From: Zoogloea sp041911615
Lineage (GTDB): Bacteria > Pseudomonadota > Gammaproteobacteria > Burkholderiales > Rhodocyclaceae
DNA: 64,000 nt
Direction of reading: 5' to 3'
NCBI RefSeq assembly: GCF_041911615.1
Contig: NZ_JAYROR010000074.1
Span: 1-64,000 of the forward strand
Numbering within the stretch: position 1 is the stretch's first letter; each line of letters starts with the position of its first letter. Shown piece after piece: positions 10,371 to 19,124 of this stretch. A program made the position numbers and the translations under genes. The notes under the pieces were generated by a model that worked only from the letters and a program-made list of their open reading frames with translations, did not search any database and was not told where the DNA came from.

Positions 10371-11510
10371 TTATTTGCCGGAAATGATCTTCCACTCGCC
10401 GCCGGTCACGCGCACCAGCACCCGGGCGCGCTCGTCGAGACCGAAGTGATCGGACGCGCTCATGTTGAACACGCCGTGAGCGCCGGCCACCTCGCGCTCG
10501 CTCTCCAGGGCGTCGCGCAGGCCCTTGCGGAAGGCCGGCGTGCCCGGTTTGCCAGCCTTGAGCGCGGCGGGCACGGCCTTCTCGATGAGCTTGTAGGCAT
10601 CGAAGGCGTAGGCGCCGAAGGACGACACATTGCCCGGGCCGTACTTGGCCTCGTACAGCTTGATGTAATCGAGCGCCGGCTTCTTGGAGGGGTGCGAATC
10701 CGGCAACTGGGCCGCCACCGCCACCGGGCCGATGGGCAGGATGCCGCCTTCGACGGCCTTGCCGCCGACCTTCAGGAACTCCTTGTTGGCGGCGGCGTGG
10801 GTCTGGTAGATCTGGCCCTTGTAGCCGCGCTCGAACAGCGTGGAATGGGGCAGCGCGGCGGGCGTGCCGGAGCCGGCGATCATCACCGCGTCGGGCTTGG
10901 CCGCGACGAGCTTGAGCACCTGGCCGCTCACCGAGGTATCCACCCGGTTGTAGCGCTCCACGGCCACCAGCTTGATGCCGGCCGCGTCGGCGGCGGCAGT
11001 GATCTGCTTGAGCCAGTCTTCGCCATACGGGTCGTTGAAGCCGATGAAGCCCAGCGTCTTCACGCCGGTTTCGCGCATGTGGCCCACCAGCGCCTTGGCC
11101 ATCAGCGAGTTGTGCTGGGGCGCGCGGAACACCCAGGTGTTCTTGGCGGCGGGCAGATCCACCGGACACATGGCGACCTGCGGCGTGGCGGTCTCGTTGG
11201 CCACTTCGGCGATCGCCGCGCAGGCCGGGGTGCTGGACGAGCCGACCAGCACATCCACCTCGTCTTCGGTGACGAGCTTGCGGGCGTTCTTGGTGGCCTG
11301 GCCGGGGTCGGTGGCGTCGTCCAGCACGATGTAGTTGATCTTCTCGCCGGCGATGGTGGTCGGCAGGATCGCGGAGGTGTTCTTCTCGGGAATCCCGAGG
11401 GAGGCCGCCGGGCCGGTGGCCGAGACGGACACGCCGATGTTGATGTCGGCTTGAGCCAGGCCGCTTGCGGCCAGCAGGACGAGGGTGGGCAGTGCGCGAC
11501 GCTTCATCAT
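10371..11510 (-). CDS. ABC transporter substrate-binding protein (LIV type, aromatic-acid cluster)
   Basis: A 379-residue periplasmic binding protein of the type I, Leu/Ile/Val-like fold. The N-terminus MMKRRALPTLVLLAASGLAQA is a signal peptide, probably cleaved after AQA, leaving DINIGVSVSATGPAASLG, the typical family start. It lies 12 bp upstream of the CoA ligase gene and is divergent from the acyl-CoA dehydrogenase at 11640. The matching permease/ATPase genes are at 14.6-18.3 kb, in the same region. In this context the ligand is more likely an aromatic acid than an amino acid (inference). A Shine-Dalgarno GGAGGAG precedes the start; Met1 or Met2 could be used. Confidence 0.88.
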   Translation of the reverse strand: MMKRRALPTLVLLAASGLAQADINIGVSVSATGPAASLGIPEKNTSAILPTTIAGEKINYIVLDDATDPGQATKNARKLVTEDEVDVLVGSSSTPACAAIAEVANETATPQVAMCPVDLPAAKNTWVFRAPQHNSLMAKALVGHMRETGVKTLGFIGFNDPYGEDWLKQITAAADAAGIKLVAVERYNRVDTSVSGQVLKLVAAKPDAVMIAGSGTPAALPHSTLFERGYKGQIYQTHAAANKEFLKVGGKAVEGGILPIGPVAVAAQLPDSHPSKKPALDYIKLYEAKYGPGNVSSFGAYAFDAYKLIEKAVPAALKAGKPGTPAFRKGLRDALESEREVAGAHGVFNMSASDHFGLDERARVLVRVTGGEWKIISGK

Positions 11511-11548
11511 GATCTTGTCTCCTCCGTGGGTTCGAGCCCGTTTGTTTG

Positions 11549-11628
11549 TATCAGATATGAGATTTTGAACGGCGAGACAAATATACTTTAGAATATCTCG
11601 CGGATGCAATAGATCGTATTTGATATTT
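11549..11628. promoter_or_regulatory. Divergent promoters with operator words shared with the liv promoter
   Basis: On +, TTGAAC (11565-11570) and TAGAAT (11589-11594), spacing 18, could drive the acyl-CoA dehydrogenase. On -, TTGCAT (11609-11604) and TATATT (11585-11580), spacing 18, could drive the binding-protein operon, so the promoters overlap. Three words recur exactly in front of livH: TATCAGAT (11549-11556), ATACTTTA (11583-11590) and TTTGATATTT (11619-11628). They are likely binding sites for a common regulator, plausibly the BoxR-like protein encoded nearby. Confidence 0.6.
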
Positions 11629-11639
11629 CGGAGGAGACC

Positions 11640-13448
11640 ATGAATCACTACCACGCCCCCCTGCGCGACATGCGCTTCGTGATCCACGAACTCGTCGGCA
11701 GCGCCCCGATCTGCGCGCTGCCCGCCTACGCCGACTGCGACGCCGGCCTGATCGACGCAGTGCTCGACGAAGCCGGCCGCTTCGCCGGCGAGGTGCTCTC
11801 GCCCCTCAACCCGGTGGGCGACCGGGACGGCGCCCGCTGGCAGACCGGCGCCGACGGCAAGGGCGAAGTGCTTACCGCCGCCGGCTTTGCCGATGCCTAC
11901 CGGCACTTTGCCGACGGCGGCTGGATGGCGCTGCCCTGCCCGCCCGACTTTGGCGGCCAGGGCCTGCCGCGCCTGCTGGCGGTGGCAGTGAGCGAGATGT
12001 GGAAGTCGGCCAACCTGTCGTTCTCCCATGTGGTGACGCTCACCCACGGTGCCATCGAGGCGCTGACCATCGCCGGCTCCGACGCGATGAAGGCCACCTG
12101 GCTGCCGAAGCTCGTCTCCGGCGAATGGACCGGCACCATGAACATCACCGAGCCCCAGGCCGGCTCGGACCTCGCCGCCATCAACTGCAAGGCCGTGCCG
12201 CAGCCGGACGGCAGCTACCGCATCAGCGGCCAGAAGATCTTCATCACCTACGGCGACCACGACATGGCCGCCAACATCGTGCATCTGGTGCTAGCCCGCA
12301 CGCCGGACGCCCCGCCGGGGGTCAAGGGCCTGTCGCTGTTCATCGTGCCCAAGTTCATCCTCGATGCGGACGGCAATCCGGGCGAGCACAACGACGTGTA
12401 TTGCACGTCCATCGAGCACAAGCTGGGCGTGCATGGCAGCCCCACCACCACGCTCGTGCACGGCGACCACGGCGGCTCCACGGGCTACCTGATCGGCGCG
12501 CTCGGCCGCGGGCTGGAAATCATGTTCGTGATGATGAACTCGGCGCGGCTGTCGGTGGGCACCGAGGGCCTGGGCGTCGCCCAGCGGGCCTGGCAGCTGG
12601 CGTCGGAATACGCGAAGGAGCGCGTCCAGGGCGCCGACGTGACCCAGAAGGGCGGCAAGCCGGTGGCCATCGTGCGCCACCCGGACGTGCGCCGGATGCT
12701 GATGACGCAGCGCGCCCACACCGAAGCGATCCGCGCGCTGGCCTACAGCGTGGCGGCGCTGCAGGACGTGGCCCACCAGTCGCCCGATCCGGAAGCCCGC
12801 GCCGCCGCCCACCGCCGCGTCGAATTGCTGACCCCGGTGCTCAAGGGCTGGAGCACCGAGAGCGCGGTAGAGCTCACCTCCCTGGCGATCCAGGTTTTCG
12901 GTGGCATGGGCTTCGTCGAGGAGACCGGCATCGCCCAGTACATGCGCGACGCTCGCATCACCCCAATCTACGAGGGCACCACGGCGATCCAGGCGGCGGA
13001 CCTCGCCGGCCGCAAGCTCGCCCGCGACGGCGGCGCCGTGCTCGCCGCGCTGCTGGCCGACATGCGCGCCGATCAAAGCGCCCTCGCCACCACCTACGAT
13101 GCGAACCTCGCCGTCATCGCCGCCCGCCTGGGCGCCGGGCTGGACGACCTGGAAGCCGCCGCCAGCGCCATCATCGCGCGCATGGGCAGCCCCCCCGCCG
13201 CCGCACTGACGGTGGCCGAGCCCTTCCTCAAGCTCGCCGGCACGGTGATCGGCGGCTGGCTGCTGGCCAGGGCCGCGAAGCTCGCCCACGAAGCCATCGC
13301 CGCCGGCAGCAGCGACCCGTTCTACGTCGAAAAGCTCGCCTCGGCGCGCTTCTACACCGACCACCTACTGCCCCGCAGCAGCGGCCTGCGCATCACCGTC
13401 GAATCCGACAACAGCCTGCTGCTGGGGCTGCCGGACGAAGCGTTCTGA
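11640..13448 (+). CDS. Acyl-CoA dehydrogenase, long C-terminally extended type
   Basis: A 602-residue FAD-dependent dehydrogenase of the long subgroup that includes methylthiopropanoyl-CoA dehydrogenase DmdC. The central region has the FAD/substrate motif NITEPQAGSDLA, the arginine-rich stretch NSARLSVGTEGLG, and the catalytic glutamate in PIYEGTTAIQA. The C-terminal 140 residues form the extra helical domain of this subgroup. The start ATG at 11640 follows GGAGGAGACC. It is transcribed away from the CoA-ligase operon with a shared promoter region. A reasonable role is oxidising an arylpropanoyl-CoA to the aryl-acryloyl-CoA, feeding the hydratase; this is inference. Confidence 0.85.
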   Translation: MNHYHAPLRDMRFVIHELVGSAPICALPAYADCDAGLIDAVLDEAGRFAGEVLSPLNPVGDRDGARWQTGADGKGEVLTAAGFADAYRHFADGGWMALPCPPDFGGQGLPRLLAVAVSEMWKSANLSFSHVVTLTHGAIEALTIAGSDAMKATWLPKLVSGEWTGTMNITEPQAGSDLAAINCKAVPQPDGSYRISGQKIFITYGDHDMAANIVHLVLARTPDAPPGVKGLSLFIVPKFILDADGNPGEHNDVYCTSIEHKLGVHGSPTTTLVHGDHGGSTGYLIGALGRGLEIMFVMMNSARLSVGTEGLGVAQRAWQLASEYAKERVQGADVTQKGGKPVAIVRHPDVRRMLMTQRAHTEAIRALAYSVAALQDVAHQSPDPEARAAAHRRVELLTPVLKGWSTESAVELTSLAIQVFGGMGFVEETGIAQYMRDARITPIYEGTTAIQAADLAGRKLARDGGAVLAALLADMRADQSALATTYDANLAVIAARLGAGLDDLEAAASAIIARMGSPPAAALTVAEPFLKLAGTVIGGWLLARAAKLAHEAIAAGSSDPFYVEKLASARFYTDHLLPRSSGLRITVESDNSLLLGLPDEAF

Positions 13449-13454
13449 GCGGCC

Positions 13455-13488
13455 AGCCGGCGCGGCCCGTTCAACGGGTCGCGCCGGC
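13455..13488 (+). terminator. Strong GC hairpin after acyl-CoA dehydrogenase
   Basis: A 14-bp stem (13456-13469 with 13475-13488, one G-T pair, loop TTCAA) begins 7 bp after the stop codon. There is no T-run, so it may protect the mRNA end or act with Rho. It sits between two convergent genes. A second small hairpin (GAGGGTC/GACCCTC) lies near 13557. Nothing else is evident in 13489-13683. Confidence 0.45.
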
Positions 13489-13683
13489 CCGGGCAAGGCG
13501 GCATGGCCGGCGGCCGAGGATGGCGCGCACCCGCAGCGAACGTGTTGACAGGCGACCGAGGGTCATGGAGACCCTCACCCTGGGGGATATTGAGTCGGCG
13601 CCGCCTGAAAATCAGGCACTGGCGGGTCGTCGCAACGCCTCCGCCGCTTCGGCCCATCCACCAGAGCGTGCGCGGGCTGCGCC

Positions 13684-14610
13684 TCAGGCGCCCATCTGCC
13701 CCGCAATGCGCGCCACCACCTCGTCCACGGAGCGCTGCGTGGTGTCCACGTCGAAGGCGGCCATGCGGTAGAGGTGATCGCGGGCCTCGAGGGTGCGGTG
13801 GATGTTGTCCATCGCCTCGCGGTAGAGGGCCGGCTTGGCGATGCGGATGTCGTGCTGGTCCATCACCCGACGAAAGTGGGTGTCGGGCTCGGCGTGGAGC
13901 CACACGGTGAAGAAGGCGTTGAGCAGGATCTCGTAGGTGAGCGGCTCGGCGACGATGCCACCGCCGGTGGCGAGCACCACCTGCGGATGCTTCGCCACCA
14001 CCTGCTCGAGGCAGCGCCGCTCGAGGTTTCGGTAGCCCGACTGGCCGTAAAGCGTAATGATCTCCTGCAGACTGAGGCCGGCCTCCTGCTCCACCTCGCG
14101 GTTGAGCTCGACGAAGGGCCGGCCGAGGCGTTCGGCCAGGGCCTGCCCGACGGTGGATTTGCCGGCGCCGCGCAGGCCGATGAGCACGATGCGATCCTTG
14201 CGCAGGCCATCGGTCGGCTGATAGTCGGCGAAGATCTGCTCGCGGATGCGCGCCAGGTTGCCGACCGGCTGACGCTTCAGGAACTCGACGATCAGGTTGA
14301 AATCGCCGGTGCGGGCGTCCTCGTCGGCAAAGAGGCTGGCCACGGGCTGGTTGAGCGCCTTGGCCACCTTGCCGAGCACCACCACCGAGACATTACCCTG
14401 GGCGCTTTCCATCCGCGCGAGGTGGGGCAACGACACGCCGGACTGCTCGGCGAGATTCTTGCGCGTCATGCCCCGCTGGCCGCGGAAGTGGCGGATGTTG
14501 CGGGACAGCCTCGCCAGCAGCGCCGCCGAATCCGCATCGAGCCCGCCTGCCTGGGCGTCCGCCTGGGCTTCCTTTTCGTCCTGTTCCGCTTCCACGCTGC
14601 TGCCTGCCAT
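13684..14610 (-). CDS. BoxR/BzdR-family regulator: XRE helix-turn-helix plus shikimate-kinase-like domain
   Basis: A 308-residue transcription factor. The N-terminal half has an XRE-type helix-turn-helix (RGMTRKNLAEQSGVSLPHL, then ARMESAQGNVS). The C-terminal half resembles shikimate kinase: Walker A GLRGAGKST, LATGGG, and the lid-like RNLERR region. The shikimate-binding DxD is replaced (VELN), as expected for a ligand-sensing rather than catalytic domain. Known: BoxR and BzdR repress benzoate CoA pathways and respond to benzoyl-CoA. Here the neighbours are liv genes and beta-oxidation genes, not box genes, so the effector may be another aryl-CoA (inference). The start is uncertain: ATG 14610 or 14628, neither with a good ribosome site. 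It follows livF by about 50 bp and is probably co-transcribed. Confidence 0.85.
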   Translation of the reverse strand: MAGSSVEAEQDEKEAQADAQAGGLDADSAALLARLSRNIRHFRGQRGMTRKNLAEQSGVSLPHLARMESAQGNVSVVVLGKVAKALNQPVASLFADEDARTGDFNLIVEFLKRQPVGNLARIREQIFADYQPTDGLRKDRIVLIGLRGAGKSTVGQALAERLGRPFVELNREVEQEAGLSLQEIITLYGQSGYRNLERRCLEQVVAKHPQVVLATGGGIVAEPLTYEILLNAFFTVWLHAEPDTHFRRVMDQHDIRIAKPALYREAMDNIHRTLEARDHLYRMAAFDVDTTQRSVDEVVARIAGQMGA

Positions 14611-14664
14611 GAGTACGCAATCGCGCATTTTAGCGTCTGGCAGCCCCCGCCCCAACGATTCCGG

Positions 14665-15411
14665 TCAAGTCGCCAGCATGTCCTGGTGCTTGCTGCCGAA
14701 GCCCAGGTAGGCCTCGACCACCCGCGGATCGTCGGCCAGATCGGACGCCTTGCCTTCCATCGCCACCGCGCCCATCTCCAGCACGTAGGCGTAGTCGGCC
14801 ACCTGCAGCGCGGCGCGGGCGTTCTGCTCCACCAGCAGGATCGACACGCCCCGCTCGCGCAAGGCGGCGATGATGCGGAAGATCTCCCGCACGATCAGCG
14901 GCGCGAGGCCCAGGCTGGGTTCGTCGAGCATCAGCAGCTTGGGCTTGCCCATCAGCGCGCGGCCGATGGCGAGCATCTGGCGCTCGCCGCCGGACATCGT
15001 CGCCGCCGCCTGGGTGCGCCGCTCCTTGAGGCGCGGGAAGAGCTCGAAAACCTCGTCCATCGTCTTCGCCTGATCCCGGTGGCCCTGCCGGTAGCGCTGG
15101 AAGGCGCCCAGCAGCAGGTTGTCCTCGACGCTCATCTCGCCAAACAGATCGCGCTTCTCGGGCACCAAGGCGAGGCCCTGGATCACCCGCTTTTCCACGT
15201 TCGGCCGGCGCTGGGCGTGGCCGTCGAAGACGATGCGCCCGGACGACGGCATCAGCCCCATGATCGCCGCGAGGCTGGTGGTCTTGCCGGCGCCGTTGGG
15301 GCCGATCACCGTGACGATCTGGCCGGCGCCAACCTTGAGGCTGACCTCATGCACCGCCTCGACCTTGCCATAATTGACCCGCAGGTCCTGCACTTCGAGC
15401 AGCGTGCTCAT
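14665..15411 (-). CDS. livF: LIV-type ABC transporter ATP-binding protein LivF
   Basis: A 248-residue ATPase with Walker A GPNGAGKTT, signature MSGGERQ, Walker B LLMLDEPSLGL and switch histidine region LLVEQN. The first codon overlaps the stop of the upstream permease-ATPase gene (ATGA, 15411-15408), so translation is probably coupled. It is the second ATPase of the transporter encoded here. Its genomic partners suggest uptake of an aromatic acid. Confidence 0.92.
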   Translation of the reverse strand: MSTLLEVQDLRVNYGKVEAVHEVSLKVGAGQIVTVIGPNGAGKTTSLAAIMGLMPSSGRIVFDGHAQRRPNVEKRVIQGLALVPEKRDLFGEMSVEDNLLLGAFQRYRQGHRDQAKTMDEVFELFPRLKERRTQAAATMSGGERQMLAIGRALMGKPKLLMLDEPSLGLAPLIVREIFRIIAALRERGVSILLVEQNARAALQVADYAYVLEMGAVAMEGKASDLADDPRVVEAYLGFGSKHQDMLAT

Positions 15412-17246
15412 TCCACACCCCCCAGGTAAGCCGCGAGCACACGCTCGTTCTGCTGGATTTCCTCCGGCAGGCCCTCGGCGATCTTCTCGCCAAACTCCAT
15501 CACCACGATCCGATCGACCAGCCCCATCACGAAATCCATGTCGTGCTCGACCAGCAGGATCGCCACGCCTTCGGCCTTGAGCTTCTTCAGCAGCTCGCCC
15601 AGCGCCTCCTTCTCCTTGAAGCGCAGGCCGGCGGCGGGCTCGTCCAGCAGCAGCAGGCAGGGGTCGGCGGCCAGCGCCCGGGCGATCTCGACGATGCGCT
15701 GCTGGCCCAGGGCCAGGGAGCCGGCCTCGTCGTGCATGTGAGCCTCCAGCCCCACCCGGCGGATCTGCCGGGCGGCCTCGGCCAGCAGGCGTTCCTCTTC
15801 CTTGCGGTCGAGGCGCCAGGCGGCGGGGAACACGCCGGTCGAACCGCGCAGATGGGTGCCGATGGCGACGTTCTCCAGCACGCTCATCCGCGGCAGCAGG
15901 CGCACGTGCTGGAAGCTGCGGCTCATCCCGAGGCGGGCGATCTCGCGGGCGTCATGCCCCGCCACCGCCTTGCCATTGAAGACGATCTCGCCCGAGGTGG
16001 GCGTATCGACGCCGGAGATCTGGTTGAACATGGTGCTCTTGCCGGCGCCGTTGGGGCCGATCAGCGCCAGGATTTCGCCGGCCTTCACGCTGAAGTTCAT
16101 GGCGTTGTTGGCGACGAGGCCGCCGAACTTGCGGGTGACGTCCTTCACCTCGAGGATCGTCTCGCCGCGGGTCGGCATCGTCCGCCGGGCGAGCGGTGCG
16201 GCCGCTTCCGACACCGCCTTGGGCGCGGCCTTGACCCGCAGCACGCGCATCACCGCCGGCCACAGGCCTTCCCGCGCCCGGTGCAGGATCAGCAGCAGCA
16301 ACATGCCGAAGATGATGATCTCGAAGTTGCCCGAATGGCCGAACACCCGCGGCAGGAAATCCTGCAGCCACTGGTTGAGCAGCGTCACCAGCCCGGCGCC
16401 GACCACCGCGCCCCACACGTAGCCGGCACCGCCCACCACCGCCATGAAGAGATATTCGATGCCGTGGTGCAGGCCAAAGGGCGACGGATTCACCAGCCGC
16501 TGCATGTGGGCGTACAGCCAGCCGGCCGCCGCCGCGTGCAGCGCCGCGATCACGAAGATCACGATGCGCGAGCGGGAGGTATCCACACCCATCGCCTCGG
16601 CCATCACCACGCCGCCCTTCAGCGCGCGGATCGCCCGCCCCTCGCGGGAGTCCAGCAGGTTCTGGGTGGTCACCACCGCCGCCAGCACGAAGGCCCAGAT
16701 CAGATAGTAGATCTCGTGGCCCTCGTCCAGCGCCCAGCTGCCGATGCGGATCGGCGGCAGGCCCGAGATGCCGCTCTGGGCGCCCAAAATGTCCAGCGTG
16801 CCGAACAGAAAGTACAGGCTGATGCCCCAGGCGATGGTGCCCAGCGGCAGGTAATGACCGGACAGGCGCAGCGTGAGCGAGCCCAGCAGCAGCGCGATGA
16901 GCCCGGTGATCGCGAGCCCCACGCCCAGCGCCAGCCACGGCGACGCACCGGCCCAGGCAATCCAGCCCGGCAGGCTGGTGGACGTGGTGAGCACCGCGGT
17001 GGTGTAGGCACCCACGCCCACAAAAGCCGCCTGCCCGAAGCTGGTGAGCCCGCCCACGCCGGTGAGCAGCACCAGCCCCACGGCCACCAGCGCAGAGATG
17101 CCGATGTAGTTGAGCAGGGTGACGTAATAGGCCGGCAGCAGCGCCGGCGCCACGGCCAGCACGGCGACCACCGCCAGCAGCCGCAGGGCGTGCTTCATCG
17201 GGCTGGCTTCCCGTTGCGGGGTGAGCAGTTGCGTTGCGGTGTTCAT
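15408..17246 (-). CDS. LivM-LivG fusion: ABC permease with C-terminal ATPase
   Basis: One 612-residue chain combines what are usually two proteins. Residues about 17-340 are a LivM permease with many membrane segments (LLTGVGGLTSFGQAAF is the typical LivM motif). After a linker rich in Ala and Arg (about 340-360) comes a LivG ATPase with Walker A GPNGAGKST, a LALGQQR signature variant and Walker B LLLLDEPAAGL. The reading frame is continuous across the junction with no stop or frameshift. The first ATG overlaps the livH stop (ATGA), and the last codon overlaps livF. Such fusions occur in some proteobacterial aromatic-acid transporters. Confidence 0.9.
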   Translation of the reverse strand: MNTATQLLTPQREASPMKHALRLLAVVAVLAVAPALLPAYYVTLLNYIGISALVAVGLVLLTGVGGLTSFGQAAFVGVGAYTTAVLTTSTSLPGWIAWAGASPWLALGVGLAITGLIALLLGSLTLRLSGHYLPLGTIAWGISLYFLFGTLDILGAQSGISGLPPIRIGSWALDEGHEIYYLIWAFVLAAVVTTQNLLDSREGRAIRALKGGVVMAEAMGVDTSRSRIVIFVIAALHAAAAGWLYAHMQRLVNPSPFGLHHGIEYLFMAVVGGAGYVWGAVVGAGLVTLLNQWLQDFLPRVFGHSGNFEIIIFGMLLLLILHRAREGLWPAVMRVLRVKAAPKAVSEAAAPLARRTMPTRGETILEVKDVTRKFGGLVANNAMNFSVKAGEILALIGPNGAGKSTMFNQISGVDTPTSGEIVFNGKAVAGHDAREIARLGMSRSFQHVRLLPRMSVLENVAIGTHLRGSTGVFPAAWRLDRKEEERLLAEAARQIRRVGLEAHMHDEAGSLALGQQRIVEIARALAADPCLLLLDEPAAGLRFKEKEALGELLKKLKAEGVAILLVEHDMDFVMGLVDRIVVMEFGEKIAEGLPEEIQQNERVLAAYLGGVE

Positions 17247-18280
17247 TCCTCGTCCTCCACGTGATGACTGTTGAAGGAGCGCCACAGCAGCACCGGGATG
17301 ATCAGCGTGAACACCAGCACCTCCTTGAACGCGCTCGCCCAGAACGACGAGAAGGATTCCAGCAGGCCCACCAGCACCGCGCCGGCCGCCGCCAGCGGAT
17401 AGCTCGCCAGCCCGCCGATGATCGCGGCCACGAAGCCCTTCAGGCCGATCAGGAAACCCGTGTCGTAGTAGATCGTAGTGATCGGCCCGATCAAGAGACC
17501 CGAGAAGGTGCCCAGCAGCGCCGCCAGCAGAAAGGTGAGCTTGCCCGCCACCACCGGCGAGATGCCCATCAGCTTGGCGCCGGACTGATTCACCGCCGTC
17601 GCCCGCAGCGCCTTGCCGTACAGCGTTCGGGCGAAGAAGGCGTACAGCCCGACGATGAAGGCCAGCGAGCAGCCCAGCACCCACAGGGTCTGGGCGTTCA
17701 CCGAAAACTCGCCGAAGGAGAGGCTGCCCTCCGAGAACGGCGCGGTGCGCACGCCCTCGGCGCCGAAGAACACCAGCCCGAGGCCGGTGAGGATCAGATG
17801 CACCGCCACCGAGGCGATCAGGAGCACCAGCACGCTGGTGTCGGCGATCGGCTGGTAGGCGATGCGGTAGATCATCGGCCCCAGCGGCACGAGGATCGCC
17901 AGGGTGAGGGCGATCTGCGCCAGCATCGGCAGCCCGCCGCAATCAACGCCATGCAGCAGCCCGGCCAGCGCCAGCGGGTAGGCGAGGTTCCAGCCGACGA
18001 GCCCGCCGACGCCCTCGAAATCGCGGTCGCGCAGGCGGCCGATCAGGTCGAGCACCGCCACGAAGGCGCCCATCGCCACCAGCAGCCACACGGTGGCCGG
18101 CACCTTGCCGGCCTGCAGCGCCGCCAGGGTGAGCGCCCCGAAGGCGACGAACTCGCCCTGGGGAATGAAGATCACCCGCGTGACCGAGAAGACGAGGACC
18201 AGGGCCAGCGCCAGCAGGGCGTAAATCGCCCCGCCGGTCACCCCGTCCTGCCCGAGTATCAAAACGATTCCTGCATCCAA
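17243..18280 (-). CDS. livH: LIV-type ABC transporter permease LivH
   Basis: A 345-residue integral membrane protein with LivH motifs (GQDGVTGGAIYALLALALVL, IPQGEFVAFGAL, GLASYPLAAAG). I use the TTG at 18280 as start because GGAGAGG lies 8 bases upstream and the resulting DAGIVLILGQDG matches the usual N-terminus. A TTG at 18301 would add seven unlikely residues and overlap the Shine-Dalgarno. It is first gene of the operon livH-livMG-livF-boxR-like. The upstream region carries operator words shared with the binding-protein promoter. Confidence 0.88.
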   Translation of the reverse strand: MDAGIVLILGQDGVTGGAIYALLALALVLVFSVTRVIFIPQGEFVAFGALTLAALQAGKVPATVWLLVAMGAFVAVLDLIGRLRDRDFEGVGGLVGWNLAYPLALAGLLHGVDCGGLPMLAQIALTLAILVPLGPMIYRIAYQPIADTSVLVLLIASVAVHLILTGLGLVFFGAEGVRTAPFSEGSLSFGEFSVNAQTLWVLGCSLAFIVGLYAFFARTLYGKALRATAVNQSGAKLMGISPVVAGKLTFLLAALLGTFSGLLIGPITTIYYDTGFLIGLKGFVAAIIGGLASYPLAAAGAVLVGLLESFSSFWASAFKEVLVFTLIIPVLLWRSFNSHHVEDEE

Positions 18281-18319
18281 AGCCGAATCCTCTCCGTTCA
18301 AAATATGAACCCAGGCCGC

Positions 18320-18376
18320 ATCTGATATTTGATATTTGCGGCACCCAATCCTCCATATAAAATACTTTATCTGATA
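18320..18376. promoter_or_regulatory. Upstream region of livH with repeated operator words
   Basis: ATCTGATA (18320-18327) adjoins TTTGATATTT (18328-18337); farther on, ATACTTTA (18362-18369) adjoins a second ATCTGATA (18369-18376). All three words also occur at 11549-11628. The AT-rich island contrasts with the surrounding GC-rich DNA. No unambiguous -35/-10 pair was chosen. Confidence 0.55.
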
Positions 18377-18436
18377 TCACAGGCTTTGAACAAATCTTTT
18401 TTGATACCTTTTCTTGCGCCGAGCCGTCATCCGCAC

Positions 18437-18467
18437 AAAAAAACGGCCACCTGAATTCAGGTGGCCG
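18437..18467 (-). terminator. Intrinsic terminator of the hemerythrin gene
   Basis: A perfect 24-bp palindrome, CGGCCACCTGAA and its complement (18444-18467), is followed on the minus strand by seven T residues (18443-18437). It lies about 50 bp beyond the stop of the hemerythrin-like gene and ahead of the livH promoter. Confidence 0.85.
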
Positions 18468-18517
18468 TTGCGTGGCGGACGTACCCGCCGGACGTAGCTG
18501 GAGGGGTGGAGGCGCTT

Positions 18518-19102
18518 TCAGCCCCGGTACGGCCCGGCCCCCAGGCCGATGGGCGTCGGCGCGGCGGCGACGAGCTTCGAGAACACGTCGGCAAAGTCTT
18601 CCGGCTTGCCGCGGGTGCCGCTCATCGGGTCGCGCTCGCCCGTGAAGACGCGATTCACCTCGGCCCAGTCCTCGGGCGTGAGCACGCGCAGGGCGAGCGG
18701 AATCGCCTCGCGCTCCTCGAGCATCATGTGGGTGCGGTAGAACTCGGCGTAGGCGTCGAAGGCGGCGGCAAAATCGGCCAGCCGGGACGGATCGGCCACA
18801 TAGGCGGCAAGCGCTGCCTCGAGACGTCCGATGCGCTCGCCGGCGGCCTGGTGCTGGGCGTCGAGGGCGGCCAGGGCGGCGGCGCCCTCGCTGCTGCGCG
18901 CCTTGATCCGCGCGAACAGGACATCCTCCTTGGGATGGTGGCGCTTCTCGGGATAGGCGTCGAGGTAATGGATCATCGCCTCGAACAGCTTCAGATCGGG
19001 CTGCAGGCGGCCGGCGACCACCTCCTTGAGCATGAAGCGCACGGCGTGGAGGATGGCGGCGAGGGACTGATGTTCGTCGCCGAGGATGCGAAGGGCTTCC
19101 AT
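18518..19102 (-). CDS. Hemerythrin HHE domain protein
   Basis: A 194-residue all-helical protein with the spaced His/Glu ligands of the hemerythrin HHE family: GDEHQSLAAILHA, then EKRHHPKED, DAQHQ and YRTHMMLEER. Such proteins bind a non-haem diiron or mononuclear metal site and are linked to O2, NO or iron-sulphur repair responses. Start ATG 19102 gives the standard N-terminus (MEALRILGDEHQ) with AGGAG upstream. Its 5' end abuts the IclR remnant on the opposite strand. Its own terminator lies downstream. Specific function is unknown. Confidence 0.85.
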   Translation of the reverse strand: MEALRILGDEHQSLAAILHAVRFMLKEVVAGRLQPDLKLFEAMIHYLDAYPEKRHHPKEDVLFARIKARSSEGAAALAALDAQHQAAGERIGRLEAALAAYVADPSRLADFAAAFDAYAEFYRTHMMLEEREAIPLALRVLTPEDWAEVNRVFTGERDPMSGTRGKPEDFADVFSKLVAAAPTPIGLGAGPYRG

Positions 19103-19124
19103 CGGAAGGTTTCTCCTGAATCGG

